DNA of 64,000 bases, taken from Martinezella tropici. Lineage in GTDB: Bacteria > Pseudomonadota > Alphaproteobacteria > Rhizobiales > Rhizobiaceae. Both the position numbers and the translations under genes were made by a program. This document shows, one piece after another, positions 18,073 through 26,724 of this stretch. The first letter of the stretch is position 1. Each line of letters starts with the position of its first letter. The stretch lies in NCBI GenBank assembly GCA_000799755.1, contig JUHI01000002.1, positions 124,001-188,000 on the forward strand, read 5' to 3'. Under the pieces are notes generated by a model. That model was not told where the DNA came from and did no database searches. It saw nothing but the letters and a program-made list of their open reading frames with translations.

Positions 18073-18106
18073 AGCCCTCACGCCTGGCTTCACTATCGAA
18101 GCTGTC

Positions 18107-19222
18107 TCAGGTCTGCAGCGAGGCGCCGAGCAAAACGATGCCGGTGCAGATGACGAGCAGCGCGCCGAAAATTTCGATGCCATTGCCCACCCATGTCGAA
18201 AGCCTGGAGCCCTTGCCGGTAAAGTGTACCGCGGTGCCTTTGGCGAAGACGGCGATGATGGCCAGCAGCGAGACGGTCAGCGCCGTGCCGATCGACATGG
18301 CGAGCACGGAAAGCAGGCCGCCGAGATAGAGCCCGTTCAGCATCGAGAAGGTCATGACCAGCAGGGCGCCGGAGCAGGGCCGCAGTCCGACGGTAATGAT
18401 GGCCGACCATGCCTCGCGGACGCTGAATTTCTCGCTCGACAGCATTTTCGGATCGGGAAGATGCGCATGGCCGCAGGCCTCGCAGTAGGCGCCGTCATCG
18501 GTCGCATGTGCGGGGTCATAGCATTGATAGCCGGTGGCGGCTGCCGGCGCCATGGCGCGGGTGCGAGCAAAGCCTCTCGGTGAATCCGTGCCCGTTGCCG
18601 CGCCCTCGAACAGCGAGAGACTGATCGGGCCTGCCGATGTCGCAAGCTGCATCTCCTGACGCTGCGCCCGGCTCTGTATCATCGCCCGCAACTTGCGAAA
18701 CAGCAGCCAGCCGCCGAAGAGGATGACCATGACGAAGCTCGTGATCTCCATGGCGTTGGTCGCCATCGTCATGGTGATGCCCGAACCGCGCAACACGAAA
18801 TAGGCGGCTACGACGACGAGAACGGCAACGAGGCCCTGGATGAGCGCCGAGACGAAGGAGATCGCGATGCCGCGCTTCAACTCGATCTCGTTGGCGACCA
18901 TGTAGGAAGAGATGACAGCCTTGCCATGGCCCGGCCCGGCCGCGTGGAAGATACCATAAGCAAAGGAGAGGCCGATGAGCGTCCAGAGTTCCCATGGATC
19001 GCGGCGCATGGCCTCGATCGATTTCGTCAGCGCGCGATAGAAGGCCTGCTGCTCGTAATTCACGTAGAGAAAGATCGGCGCGAGCGGGCCGCCCATCGGC
19101 TGGAAGCTCGGCTCGGCGGTGCCGATGCCAAGCGGCGAGCCGGTGGCATGGGCAAGGCCGGCTGCTACCAGAAGGGCGAGCATGGCGGCCGGAACGAGCT
19201 TCACTGGTTTCGAAATCAGCAT
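18107..19222 (-). CDS. NicO/ZevB-like divalent metal transporter
   Basis: A 371-residue membrane protein with an N-terminal signal/membrane segment and the NicO-family hallmark FHAAGPGHGKAVISSYMVAN. A long central hydrophilic loop (about residues 180-255) contains Cys and His residues (YCEACGHAHLPDP), which could bind metal. The C-terminal half has TVGLRPCSGALLVMTF and further helices. NicO proteins move nickel, cobalt or, as ZevB of Haemophilus influenzae, zinc. Its ATG overlaps the stop of the upstream DUF1007 gene by 7 nt, so both are translated together. This pairing matches ZevA-ZevB. Direction and metal are not readable. Confidence 0.88.
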   Translation of the reverse strand: MLISKPVKLVPAAMLALLVAAGLAHATGSPLGIGTAEPSFQPMGGPLAPIFLYVNYEQQAFYRALTKSIEAMRRDPWELWTLIGLSFAYGIFHAAGPGHGKAVISSYMVANEIELKRGIAISFVSALIQGLVAVLVVVAAYFVLRGSGITMTMATNAMEITSFVMVILFGGWLLFRKLRAMIQSRAQRQEMQLATSAGPISLSLFEGAATGTDSPRGFARTRAMAPAAATGYQCYDPAHATDDGAYCEACGHAHLPDPKMLSSEKFSVREAWSAIITVGLRPCSGALLVMTFSMLNGLYLGGLLSVLAMSIGTALTVSLLAIIAVFAKGTAVHFTGKGSRLSTWVGNGIEIFGALLVICTGIVLLGASLQT

Positions 19223-19899
19223 TGGACGTCTATCCGCGTTGCGAAGAGTTTCGACATGGTCGTCCCCGTCGGATCGTTGAAGAAGGCATCCGTCAATGTC
19301 GACCTGTTCTCGGCAATGACCTCATCCGGATTGGGCCGGACGACCTTCTGCGTACAGCTTTTGAAGGCGTCGCCCTCCGTCACCAGCTCGTTGTCGCTCG
19401 GAAAATCGATCGAGGTGTAGAGCGTCGGATCGTAGATACCGAAGCTCAGCTTGTTGCCCTTGGCAAGCGGCATCGGTTCGGCCGGTTTGACGGCGAAGAA
19501 CATCAGCAGCTGGCCGTCGCGGAAGTCGACGTTGATGACGTCGGGCTTCTCGACCTTGATGTTTTTGCCGTTCAGCGTCAGGTTCGCATAATAGTCGTAA
19601 TCGGCGAGCGACTCGCGCACCGTCTTGCCGACCTCCTTAAGCTCGTCCGGATCGAGCTTCAGATTGGCGTTCTTGTCGAAATCCATGAGAACCGAGGAGG
19701 AGAAGACCTCATCGAAGCGCCAGACGTTGCGCAGTTCCTGCACGTTGCCATCCGGGCCGGCGAGAACTTCCAGACGCGCTTCCACGAAGATATGCGGGTG
19801 CGCCGACACCGCGGCCGGCACGAGCGACAGGCCGCCGGCCAGGGCAGCAGCGTATGCGATCGCGGATTTTCTCATGCGTCCGATGTGCTTCGTGAGCAT
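19216..19899 (-). CDS. DUF1007/ZevA-like periplasmic protein
   Basis: About 227 residues: signal peptide (ending AAVSA), then an HPHIFVEARLEVLAG start at the mature N-terminus whose HPH is a likely metal ligand, then the DUF1007 body (VWRFDEVFSSSVLMDFDKNANLKLDPDEL). ATG at 19899 is used; ATGs at 19962 and 19875 are in frame, and none has a strong ribosome site. It overlaps the NicO gene. In H. influenzae the homologous pair ZevAB takes up zinc; here the metal is unproven. Confidence 0.85.
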   Translation of the reverse strand: MLTKHIGRMRKSAIAYAAALAGGLSLVPAAVSAHPHIFVEARLEVLAGPDGNVQELRNVWRFDEVFSSSVLMDFDKNANLKLDPDELKEVGKTVRESLADYDYYANLTLNGKNIKVEKPDVINVDFRDGQLLMFFAVKPAEPMPLAKGNKLSFGIYDPTLYTSIDFPSDNELVTEGDAFKSCTQKVVRPNPDEVIAENRSTLTDAFFNDPTGTTMSKLFATRIDVQC

Positions 19900-19965
19900 T
19901 GATTCACTTCGTTCTCTGGTCAGGAAATGAGACGGAATTGGGACCGGAGGGCTTCTCTCCACCGC

Positions 19966-20859
19966 TCATCCATTCTTGCGGAACCAGTTGTGAAGGTAGT
20001 CCACGAAGATGCGGACCTTGGCGGGAAGATAGCGCCGGTGCGGATAGACGGCATAGATGCCGCGATCGGTCGGCAGATAATCGTTGAACAGAGTCAGCAA
20101 CTGCCCGCTTTCGATCGCCTTGCGGCCGATGAAATCCGGGACGACGGCAATGCCGAGATCGGCAAGGGCCGCGCGCAACGTCGCATGAGGACTGTTGACT
20201 TCGAGCGTGCCGTTGATGGAGACGTTGAAGGTCGTGCTGTCGGCATCGACGAAGCGGATGGTGCCTTGCGAGCGGTTGTTGCTGTCGATGATGAAGGGCA
20301 CGCGCGCGAGATCGGTCGGATGCTCGAGTGTCGGATAGCGCTCGAGGAATGCCTCGGTTGCGCAGAGATGGACGCGAAAGTCGGAGATCTTGCGGGCGAT
20401 CATGCCGGAGTCTTCGAGCTTGGTGATGCGCACGGCGACGTCGAAGCCTTCCTCGATCAGGTCGACGAAACGGTCGTCGGCGGCGATTTCCAGTGCGAGG
20501 TCGGGGTTCTCCTTGGCGAAGTCGATCAACGATTGGCCGACATCGGCGTCGACGAAGGTGCGCGGCACGGAAATGCGCAGCCGGCCTTTAAGCTGCTGGT
20601 TGTTCTCGCGCACGAGATCGGCAAGATTGTCGATCTCCTTCAGGATGTCGGAGGCGGTGCGATAATAGGTATGGCCGGCTTCCGTCATGGAGAACTGGCG
20701 GGTGGTGCGGTTGAGCAGCAGCGCGCCGAGTTCGTCCTCCAGTTCGCGGACATATTTCGACAGCAGCGCCTTGGAGCGGCCGGTCTTGCGCGCCGCCGCT
20801 GAAAATCCTTCGGCTTCGACCACGTCGATAAAGGCGCGAATCCGGGTCAAAGTATCCAT
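19966..20859 (-). CDS. LysR family transcriptional regulator
   Basis: A 297-residue LysR protein. The winged helix MDTLTRIRAFIDVVEAEGFSA with AARKTGRSKALLSKYVRELE is followed by the substrate-binding domain (GRLRISVPRTFVDADVGQSL; DVAVRITKLEDSGMIARKI; GIYAVYPHRRYLPAKVRIF). ATG at 20859 has GGGAGGCTTCGC before it. It is divergent from the decarboxylase gene across 527 nt and lies 66 nt upstream of the metal-transport pair in the same orientation. Its target is not evident. Confidence 0.92.
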   Translation of the reverse strand: MDTLTRIRAFIDVVEAEGFSAAARKTGRSKALLSKYVRELEDELGALLLNRTTRQFSMTEAGHTYYRTASDILKEIDNLADLVRENNQQLKGRLRISVPRTFVDADVGQSLIDFAKENPDLALEIAADDRFVDLIEEGFDVAVRITKLEDSGMIARKISDFRVHLCATEAFLERYPTLEHPTDLARVPFIIDSNNRSQGTIRFVDADSTTFNVSINGTLEVNSPHATLRAALADLGIAVVPDFIGRKAIESGQLLTLFNDYLPTDRGIYAVYPHRRYLPAKVRIFVDYLHNWFRKNG

Positions 20860-20899
20860 GGCGAAGCCTCCCGTTAACTGTTTCTGGATGTTGAACAAA

Positions 20900-21380
20900 A
20901 CGCGCCGATTTGTTCAATTATTTTTTTCGGGCACCGCTGAAAAATTTTCTTGATTATTACGGCGAATATTCCTATTTCCGGATCAGCCCAAAGTCGCACG
21001 TGCCCGTGGGTGTCCGCCGATCCTCGATGTGGTGAGAAAATCGGTAAGGTACCTGGAACTAACCCCTCCAGTCGCTATTTCGGCCAACCGAAAAATGCGA
21101 GGACATCTGAAGCAACGACGGTGCGGGCCTTTTTGTTCTCTCCCGGCTTTCCATCAGCCGGGGTTACTGAAGAGGCACACCTTCATTGCCGGAAGTGCGG
21201 TTGGGATATTCCCTCCAATCCATGGCAGACAAAGCGAATTAGCGCCGCTTGCGGCACTCGTTCATCATCCGCGCTTCGCGCATTTGCACGGTACCGGGGT
21301 CTCCACCGGCTGGTTCCTGAGCGAGTGAGCGTCGCCCTTTGTCCTCTGGGTTTTCCCCGGAGCTTTTGGAATTGAAAGGG
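20900..21380 (+). promoter_or_regulatory. Long structured leader of the ornithine decarboxylase gene
   Basis: The 527 nt between the LysR and decarboxylase starts hold no convincing gene but several hairpins: CCCGGCT/AGCCGGG at 21142-21162 (7-bp perfect stem), CCG/CGG around 21245-21254, and CTCTGGG/CCCGGAG at 21344-21362 directly ahead of the ribosome site at 21375-21381. Alphaproteobacteria carry a conserved structured RNA called the speF motif upstream of ornithine decarboxylase genes, and this leader is in exactly that position. I cannot align it to the motif from memory, so the identity is inferred from context. Confidence 0.5.
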
Positions 21381-21386
21381 AATGAC

Positions 21387-22520
21387 ATGACCACGCAACG
21401 TATTCGCGATTTTCTCGCTACCCGACGTCCGGACGGTCCTTGCCTGGTGGTCGATCTCGATGTCGTCCGCGACAATTTTCACGCCTTCCGTCATGCCATG
21501 CCGGACAGCGCCATCTACTATGCCGTCAAGGCCAACCCGGCTCCGGAAGTGCTGCGCCTGCTCGCGAGCCTCGGCTCCAACTTCGATTGCGCGTCCGTCG
21601 CCGAAATCGAAATGGCGCTCGATGCCGGTGCGACCGCTGCCCGCATCTCCTACGGCAACACCATCAAGAAGGAGCGCGATATCGCCCGTGCGCATGCGCT
21701 CGGTATTAACCTCTTCGCCGTCGATAGCCACGAGGAAGTCGAGAAGATTTCCCGTGCCGCTCCCGGCGCTCGTGTGTTCTGCCGCGTTCTGACCGATGGT
21801 GAAGGCGCCGAATGGCCGCTGTCGCGCAAGTTCGGCTGCGTCCCGCAGATGGCCGTCGATGTTCTCGTCTACGCTCACCAGCTGGGTTTGGAATCCTACG
21901 GCGTGTCTTTCCACGTCGGCTCGCAGATGACCAAGGTCGATGCCTGGGACGATGCTCTTGCCGATGCCAAGCGCGTCTTCGTTTCGCTCGCCAAGCAGGG
22001 CATTCACCTGCAGATGGTCAACATGGGTGGCGGTTTCCCGACCAAGTACCTGCGCGACGTTCCCTCGGCCGAAGCCTATGGCAAGGCGATCTTTGCGTCT
22101 CTGCGCGCCCATTTCGGCAACCAGATCCCGCACACGATCATCGAGCCGGGCCGCGGCATGGTCGGCAATGCCGGCGTGATCAAGGCTGAAGTCGTGCTGA
22201 TTTCGAAGAAGTCGGACAACGATGCCGCTCGCTGGGTGTTCCTCGACATCGGCAAGTTCGGCGGTCTCGCCGAAACCATGGACGAGGCGATCCGCTACCC
22301 GATCCGCACCGAGCGCGACGGCGACGAGATGGAGCCCTGCGTCATCGCCGGCCCGACCTGCGATTCGGCCGACGTGCTCTATGAGAAGAACCTCTATCCG
22401 CTGCCGGTCTCGCTCACCATCGGCGACGAGGTCCTGATCGAAGGCACCGGCGCCTACACCACGACCTACTCGGCTGTGGCGTTCAACGGTTTCGACCCGC
22501 TGAAGGCCTACATCATCTGA
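21387..22520 (+). CDS. Ornithine/lysine decarboxylase (alanine racemase fold)
   Basis: A 377-residue PLP enzyme of the eukaryotic-type ODC family, which makes putrescine (or cadaverine) for polyamine synthesis. The PLP Lys is in YYAVKANP (residue 48), the glycine-rich phosphate loop is VNMGGGFPTKYL, EPGRGMVGNAG follows, and the catalytic Cys lies in GPTCDSADVLYE. The length fits Rhizobium ODC2-type enzymes. ATG at 21387 is chosen because AAAGGGA precedes it by 5 nt. A long structured leader precedes it and a GNAT gene follows after about 95 nt. Confidence 0.93.
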   Translation: MTTQRIRDFLATRRPDGPCLVVDLDVVRDNFHAFRHAMPDSAIYYAVKANPAPEVLRLLASLGSNFDCASVAEIEMALDAGATAARISYGNTIKKERDIARAHALGINLFAVDSHEEVEKISRAAPGARVFCRVLTDGEGAEWPLSRKFGCVPQMAVDVLVYAHQLGLESYGVSFHVGSQMTKVDAWDDALADAKRVFVSLAKQGIHLQMVNMGGGFPTKYLRDVPSAEAYGKAIFASLRAHFGNQIPHTIIEPGRGMVGNAGVIKAEVVLISKKSDNDAARWVFLDIGKFGGLAETMDEAIRYPIRTERDGDEMEPCVIAGPTCDSADVLYEKNLYPLPVSLTIGDEVLIEGTGAYTTTYSAVAFNGFDPLKAYII

Positions 22521-22530
22521 GTTTGATATC

Positions 22531-22557
22531 GCCGCCCCCGTACTCAATCGGGGCGGC
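22531..22557 (+). terminator. Hairpin after the decarboxylase gene
   Basis: GCCGCCCC at 22531-22538 pairs perfectly with GGGGCGGC at 22550-22557 around an 11-nt loop, 10 nt after the stop codon. No T-run follows, so it may protect the mRNA end or cause partial termination before the GNAT gene. Confidence 0.5.
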
Positions 22558-22614
22558 ACCCTCACAATAGTTCGTCACCACCGCTGATAACGGTATTGGG
22601 CACGGGAGGCCGAG

Positions 22615-23205
22615 ATGGCCGCTGTTCTTGATTCTGTCCGCGCATTCTTTGCGCCGTCCACATTCACTCTCGACCTGGAAAATGCAGGCGATGTCGTTGC
22701 GCGCGAAAGCCTGCTGGATCGCGCCATGGGTCCCGACCGCCGCAAGAAGTCGTCCGAAAGGCTGCGCCAGGGCCGCGTTCCGGCCGAAGGCTTGGCTCTG
22801 GTCGCGCGCGATCGCGCCGGGCACGTCATCGGCACGGTTCGCCTCTGGAACGTCGAAGCCGGCGTCGATCGCGAGACCCGTCCGGTCGAGGCGCTGCTGC
22901 TCGGTCCGCTGGCGATCGACCCTGCCTATGAAGGCAAGGGCATCGGCTCGGCGCTGATGCGCGCCGCCATCATGGAAGCCAAGAAGCGCGGCCACGGCGC
23001 GATCCTGCTCGTCGGCGATGCGCCTTATTACGAGCGCTTCGGCTTCTTTGCTTCCAAGGCCCGTCATCTGGTCATGCCGGGTCCATTCCAGCGAGATCGT
23101 TTCCTCGCGCTCGAACTCAAGGACGGCTGGCTCGACGGCGCTGTCGGCATCATCGTTGCCAGCGGCCGCAAGCTTGCCCAACCGCCGGCATCAAAGGCTG
23201 CGTAA
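22615..23205 (+). CDS. GNAT family N-acetyltransferase
   Basis: A 196-residue acetyltransferase. The acetyl-CoA-binding motif A is visible as LLLGPLAIDPAYEGKGIGSA, with the strand LVARDRAGHVIGTVRLWNV before it and the C-terminal YYERFGFF typical of GNATs. GGGAGG precedes the ATG. It follows the ornithine decarboxylase gene in the same orientation; a link to polyamine or amino-acid acetylation is possible, but the substrate is unknown. Confidence 0.88.
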   Translation: MAAVLDSVRAFFAPSTFTLDLENAGDVVARESLLDRAMGPDRRKKSSERLRQGRVPAEGLALVARDRAGHVIGTVRLWNVEAGVDRETRPVEALLLGPLAIDPAYEGKGIGSALMRAAIMEAKKRGHGAILLVGDAPYYERFGFFASKARHLVMPGPFQRDRFLALELKDGWLDGAVGIIVASGRKLAQPPASKAA

Positions 23206-23233
23206 GACGGGCGAGCGTCTCTGAGGTTGTTAC

Positions 23234-23261
23234 GCCTTCGCCCATCCGGGCGGAGGCTTTT
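23234..23261. terminator. Intrinsic terminator between convergent GNAT and peroxidase genes
   Basis: GCCTTCGCCC at 23234-23243 and GGGCGGAGGC at 23248-23257 form a 10-bp stem (one G-U) with loop ATCC, followed by TTTT. It lies 28 nt after the GNAT stop and directly before the end of the minus-strand peroxidase gene, so it can serve the plus-strand transcript. Confidence 0.85.
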
Positions 23262-24647
23262 CTATTTAGCTGCCTTCATGCTGTCCTTTGCCGGGTCGTA
23301 GCCATCCGTCAACGTCTTCAGGAAGGCGACGACGTCAGCGATCTCGGCGTCGTTCAGGGCAGGGGCATCGCCGAGCTTGCGGTTCATCGGCACGTCGATG
23401 ACGTCGATATTGGCCTGATATTGCGTCGGCAGGTCATCGTACTTCAGCACCTTGCCGCTTGCATCCTTCGGATAGATCTCTTCCGGATTGGTATCGCGCT
23501 TGACGTAGAAGCGGGTGACATCCTCCAGCGTGCGGTAGACGCCATTGTGGAAGAAGACGTGGCGGGTTGCGACGTTGCGTAGCGTCGGCGTTTTGAACAG
23601 CCCGCAATTCTGCTGCTGGGCGGAATAGGTGTCGTTGCGCAGCGGGCCACAAATGCCGGTGTCGTAATAATGGGCATCGGCATTGGCTGGAATGGCCGGG
23701 TTGCGCGGCGCACCTAAGGCTTCGAATTCGAAATCGGTGAAATTCGGCATCTGCCCGTCGCCGGTCATCTTGTCGAGGTGGCAGGAGGCGCAATTGCCCT
23801 TGTTCGCATCGTCGAACAGCTTCAATCCCCGTGCTTCCGCATCCGTCAGCACTGCCTTGCCGAGCAGGTAGTAATCATACTTGCTCGTGTAGGGATGGAA
23901 GGAGCGTTCCTCGACCTGATAACGGGCCAGCGCGAAGCCGATTTCCGAAATCATCATGTCCTGATCGTTGGCTACGTTATCGCCGAAGAGCGCCGAAATC
24001 TCCTTGCCGTAGCCCTTCTTCAGCTTGGCGTAGACGGCGGCTGCATCGGCATTCGCCATTTCAAACGGCGAGATCATCGGCTGCAGCGCCTGATCTTCCA
24101 GCGAATCGACGCGTCCATCCCAGAACATGCCGCCCTGCGGCACGAGGTTTGCCGCGGCGGCCGCATCGGCCTTGACCACGGCCTGCGCCGTCAGCGGGCC
24201 GGCGACGGTGGCAGGTGCATTGGCGAGCGCCACGCCAGACGCCTCTGTCATCGGCGAGGCTTCGGCGGCCTCATCGGCGGGGCTTTCCTCGCCGATCGAG
24301 AAGGACGGCGTCGACATCTTATAGGCGAGGCTCGGAACCGCGCGGATGCCGGGCTGATCGAGATGCGGGCCGCCGAGCTGGACGGCTCGGTCGTTGGCGG
24401 GTGCGTAGTGGTTCGCCGGATCGTGGCAGGTCGCGCAGGACATCTGGCCGCCGCCCGAAAGCGTGGGATCGAAAAACAGCTTCTTGCCGAGCTGGGCAAC
24501 CGTACTCAACGGTGCCTGGTCGTCATAGCCGTCGGTTGCCGAAGCATCGGGGGCCGGTTCGTTTGCCATGCCGACAGCCGCACCCGCGAGCGAGAGGCCC
24601 GCGAGTGCGAGGAGCGGCAGGAGACGGCGGTTGAACTGCAAGGGCAT
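23262..24647 (-). CDS. Di-heme cytochrome c peroxidase/MauG family protein
   Basis: A 461-residue periplasmic protein with a signal peptide (residues 1 to about 28) and two CXXCH heme sites, CATCH at 71-75 and CASCH at 286-290, in the bacterial CCP/MauG arrangement. It is longer than classical CCP (about 330) because of an Ala/Glu-rich insert at about residues 115-165. It would reduce peroxide or oxidise a partner protein. It starts 19 nt after the phosphoesterase gene, so the two form an operon. Confidence 0.9.
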   Translation of the reverse strand: MPLQFNRRLLPLLALAGLSLAGAAVGMANEPAPDASATDGYDDQAPLSTVAQLGKKLFFDPTLSGGGQMSCATCHDPANHYAPANDRAVQLGGPHLDQPGIRAVPSLAYKMSTPSFSIGEESPADEAAEASPMTEASGVALANAPATVAGPLTAQAVVKADAAAAANLVPQGGMFWDGRVDSLEDQALQPMISPFEMANADAAAVYAKLKKGYGKEISALFGDNVANDQDMMISEIGFALARYQVEERSFHPYTSKYDYYLLGKAVLTDAEARGLKLFDDANKGNCASCHLDKMTGDGQMPNFTDFEFEALGAPRNPAIPANADAHYYDTGICGPLRNDTYSAQQQNCGLFKTPTLRNVATRHVFFHNGVYRTLEDVTRFYVKRDTNPEEIYPKDASGKVLKYDDLPTQYQANIDVIDVPMNRKLGDAPALNDAEIADVVAFLKTLTDGYDPAKDSMKAAK

Positions 24648-24666
24648 TTCCGTCTCCCTGATGGTT

Positions 24667-26295
24667 TTACGAAGCCTGATTGCCGGTCTTCGGATCGAGG
24701 ATCAGCTTGGGAGCGTCACCCTTGGACCAGTCGAACATGTTGTTCAACGAGCCCGAAAGCACATCGAACGAGCCGCCGCCGAGGCGAGCACCGGCCATCC
24801 AGTTATCCTCGATGAAGCGCATGACGGAGGTCTGGTCGGTCAGCGTATGGTCGACGAAATTGGTCTTTGAATAGGGTGAGATGACCAGCAGCGGCTGGCG
24901 CGTGCCGTAGCCGCAGCGTCCCTGCGCGGGCTGGCCGTTGACGCCGGGCAGCGCCGTACCGATGGAGCAGCTGTCGCCGCTCAGCACGTCATAGCCCTTG
25001 ACCGGGAGCTTCGACGGATTGACGACCGCGTGCGCATGGTCATACCAGCCGTCGGAATCGTCGTAGAGGACGATGATGGCGGTATCCTTCCAATCCGGCG
25101 AATTCTGCACGGTGTTGACCACCTGGGTGACGAATTCCTGCTCGTCGAGCGGATCGGAATAGCCGGCATGGCCGTCCTGATAGGCCGGCGCCTTCAGGAA
25201 GCTGACCGTCGGCATGTTGCCGTTCTTCAGCGCTGCGTAGAAGTCGGTCATGTCGTACTGGTGATTGGCCGCATCCGTCGTGCCGATCGCCGCCACGGAA
25301 GATGGCCGCGCATGCGTCGGGTTGGCGGTCGAGGCGTAGTACTGGAATGGCTGGTGGTGCGGAATATAGTCGGCGCTGTTGACCTTGGTCACAGTCGAGG
25401 TGGTCGCGCGCTTGCAGTTCGTCGTGCCGTCCGGGTTGGTCTGAGAGAGGTCGAAGCCGCCTTCGAAGAAGCCCCAGGTGATCTTGTGTTCGTTCAGCAT
25501 GTCACCGATGTTCTTGCCGTACATCAGTGCCGTCTGGCCGACCGAGCAAACGTCGCCTGTGGGATCGAAGTCGCTGATCGCGGTCCAGCCGCCATTGCCG
25601 TCAGGCACGATGCGACCCTTGGAATAGGTGCCGTCGCTCTCCAGCGTGTAGCCGGGCGGCAGGATGACGCCGTTGGTCTGGCCGGAGATAAGGTTCAGCG
25701 CGCCGGGGGTCGAAGGGCCGAAATTGGTGGAGAAGGAATTGTCGCTCAGCGCATAGTGCTGGGCATAGTTCCAATAGGCCGTAACGGTGTTGCCGTCATA
25801 ATAGCCCATGACCTGTCCCTTGGTGCCGAAAGCGCCGGCCGCACCCTTGGTGCCGTGACCGGTATTGGCCGGGAAGAGGTCCATCGCGAAGTTGTTGTAG
25901 GCGGCTTGTTCGGCGGTATAGCCGTGGTTCTGCGACTGGGTCGCCGCCTGCGTGCGGTCGAGCCGGAAGGGGGCAGCCGCATCGGCGCCATTCGCCGTGT
26001 TGGTCTTGTTCGGGTTTGTGTCGAGAAGTCCGGCATTGGCGAGCGTGTTGATGTCGGCCGGCGTGTTGTCGGCCGCCTTGAATGCCGGTTCGCCGTCGAC
26101 ATTTGCGGCCTTGGGGTAGGTCGCGAAATAATGGTCGAAGGAGACGTTTTCCTGGAAGATAACGACGAGATGCTTGATCGGCGTTGCGGTATTCGGTGCC
26201 GGCGCGGTGTCAGCGGCGCTGGCGGTGGAACAGAGCAAGACAAGAGTAAGCGCGCTGCCGGCTGCGAGGGCGGCGCGACGTGAAAGACCAGTCAT
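24667..26295 (-). CDS. Secreted phosphoesterase (phospholipase C/acid phosphatase AcpA superfamily)
   Basis: About 542 residues. The signal peptide has twin Arg (MTGLSRRAALAAGSALTLVL, ending TASAA), which suggests Tat or Sec export. The superfamily start IKHLVVIFQENVSFDHYFATYP holds the metal-binding Glu-Asn, and later SPDWKDTAIIVLYDDSDGWYDH supplies the conserved Asp-His pair. Family members cleave phospholipids or phosphomonoesters. ATG at 26295 has AGAGGATATTGCC before it. A possible Pho-box lies about 77 nt upstream. It is the first gene of an operon with a di-heme peroxidase. Confidence 0.88.
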   Translation of the reverse strand: MTGLSRRAALAAGSALTLVLLCSTASAADTAPAPNTATPIKHLVVIFQENVSFDHYFATYPKAANVDGEPAFKAADNTPADINTLANAGLLDTNPNKTNTANGADAAAPFRLDRTQAATQSQNHGYTAEQAAYNNFAMDLFPANTGHGTKGAAGAFGTKGQVMGYYDGNTVTAYWNYAQHYALSDNSFSTNFGPSTPGALNLISGQTNGVILPPGYTLESDGTYSKGRIVPDGNGGWTAISDFDPTGDVCSVGQTALMYGKNIGDMLNEHKITWGFFEGGFDLSQTNPDGTTNCKRATTSTVTKVNSADYIPHHQPFQYYASTANPTHARPSSVAAIGTTDAANHQYDMTDFYAALKNGNMPTVSFLKAPAYQDGHAGYSDPLDEQEFVTQVVNTVQNSPDWKDTAIIVLYDDSDGWYDHAHAVVNPSKLPVKGYDVLSGDSCSIGTALPGVNGQPAQGRCGYGTRQPLLVISPYSKTNFVDHTLTDQTSVMRFIEDNWMAGARLGGGSFDVLSGSLNNMFDWSKGDAPKLILDPKTGNQAS

Positions 26296-26371
26296 GGCAA
26301 TATCCTCTTCAAGTGGGGGCATCGCTCCGGCGCATTTGCGCCACGCCGGGCATAGAGAACCATTCCGAGCT

Positions 26372-26389
26372 ATCAACGGAGTGTGACAG
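26372..26389 (-). promoter_or_regulatory. Possible Pho-box upstream of the phosphoesterase gene
   Basis: Read on the minus strand, CTGTCAC ACTC CGTTGAT matches the PhoB direct-repeat pattern CTGTCAT-N4-CTGTCAT in 6 of 7 and 4 of 7 positions. It is about 77 nt upstream of the start codon, and the product is a phosphate-ester hydrolase. The second half is weak. Confidence 0.35.
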
Positions 26390-26534
26390 TTCCATGAAGG
26401 ATGGGGCGAATGGATTTCGGTTTTGTCGTCTCTTTTCCGGCAAGCAATTGATTCCACCATGCCGGGTGGATGAGGGGTGGAAAGTGCCCGCATCGCGTGC
26501 TTGCGGTGCTATCTTCTGTCACGGGCTAAGCAGG

Positions 26535-26710
26535 AAAGATGAGTTCCCTCACCCGCCTCGTGGTTCACGACGGCCCTTCGGGCCTCCTCACCATGAGGGC
26601 TGATCTTCCGATGCTTGGCAACAGAGGATTGCAGCCCACTCCGCCTCATCCTGAGGTTCATTTCGGAGCGACGCATAGAAATGCCTCGAAGGGTGAGGCG
26701 GCTCCGGTCA
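26535..26710. repeat. Complex palindromic intergenic repeat before cysE
   Basis: The 429-nt gap between the phosphoesterase gene and cysE contains short inverted repeats: GGCCC/GGGCC near 26573-26585, CTCACCATGAGG just after it, and CCGCCTCA at 26641-26648 pairing with TGAGGCGG at 26694-26701. Blocks such as CCTCATCCTGAGG recur in rhizobial intergenic DNA. Open frames crossing it are not credible genes. The rest of the gap (26390-26534) shows nothing beyond ordinary non-coding sequence. Confidence 0.65.
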
Positions 26711-26724
26711 CCCAAGCGCGAAAC

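Noticed and set aside
21029..21328. 99-codon frame in the decarboxylase leader, considered as a leader peptide
   Set aside because: No ribosome site, Arg/Pro-rich shadow composition and too long for a typical leader peptide; RNA structure explains the region better.
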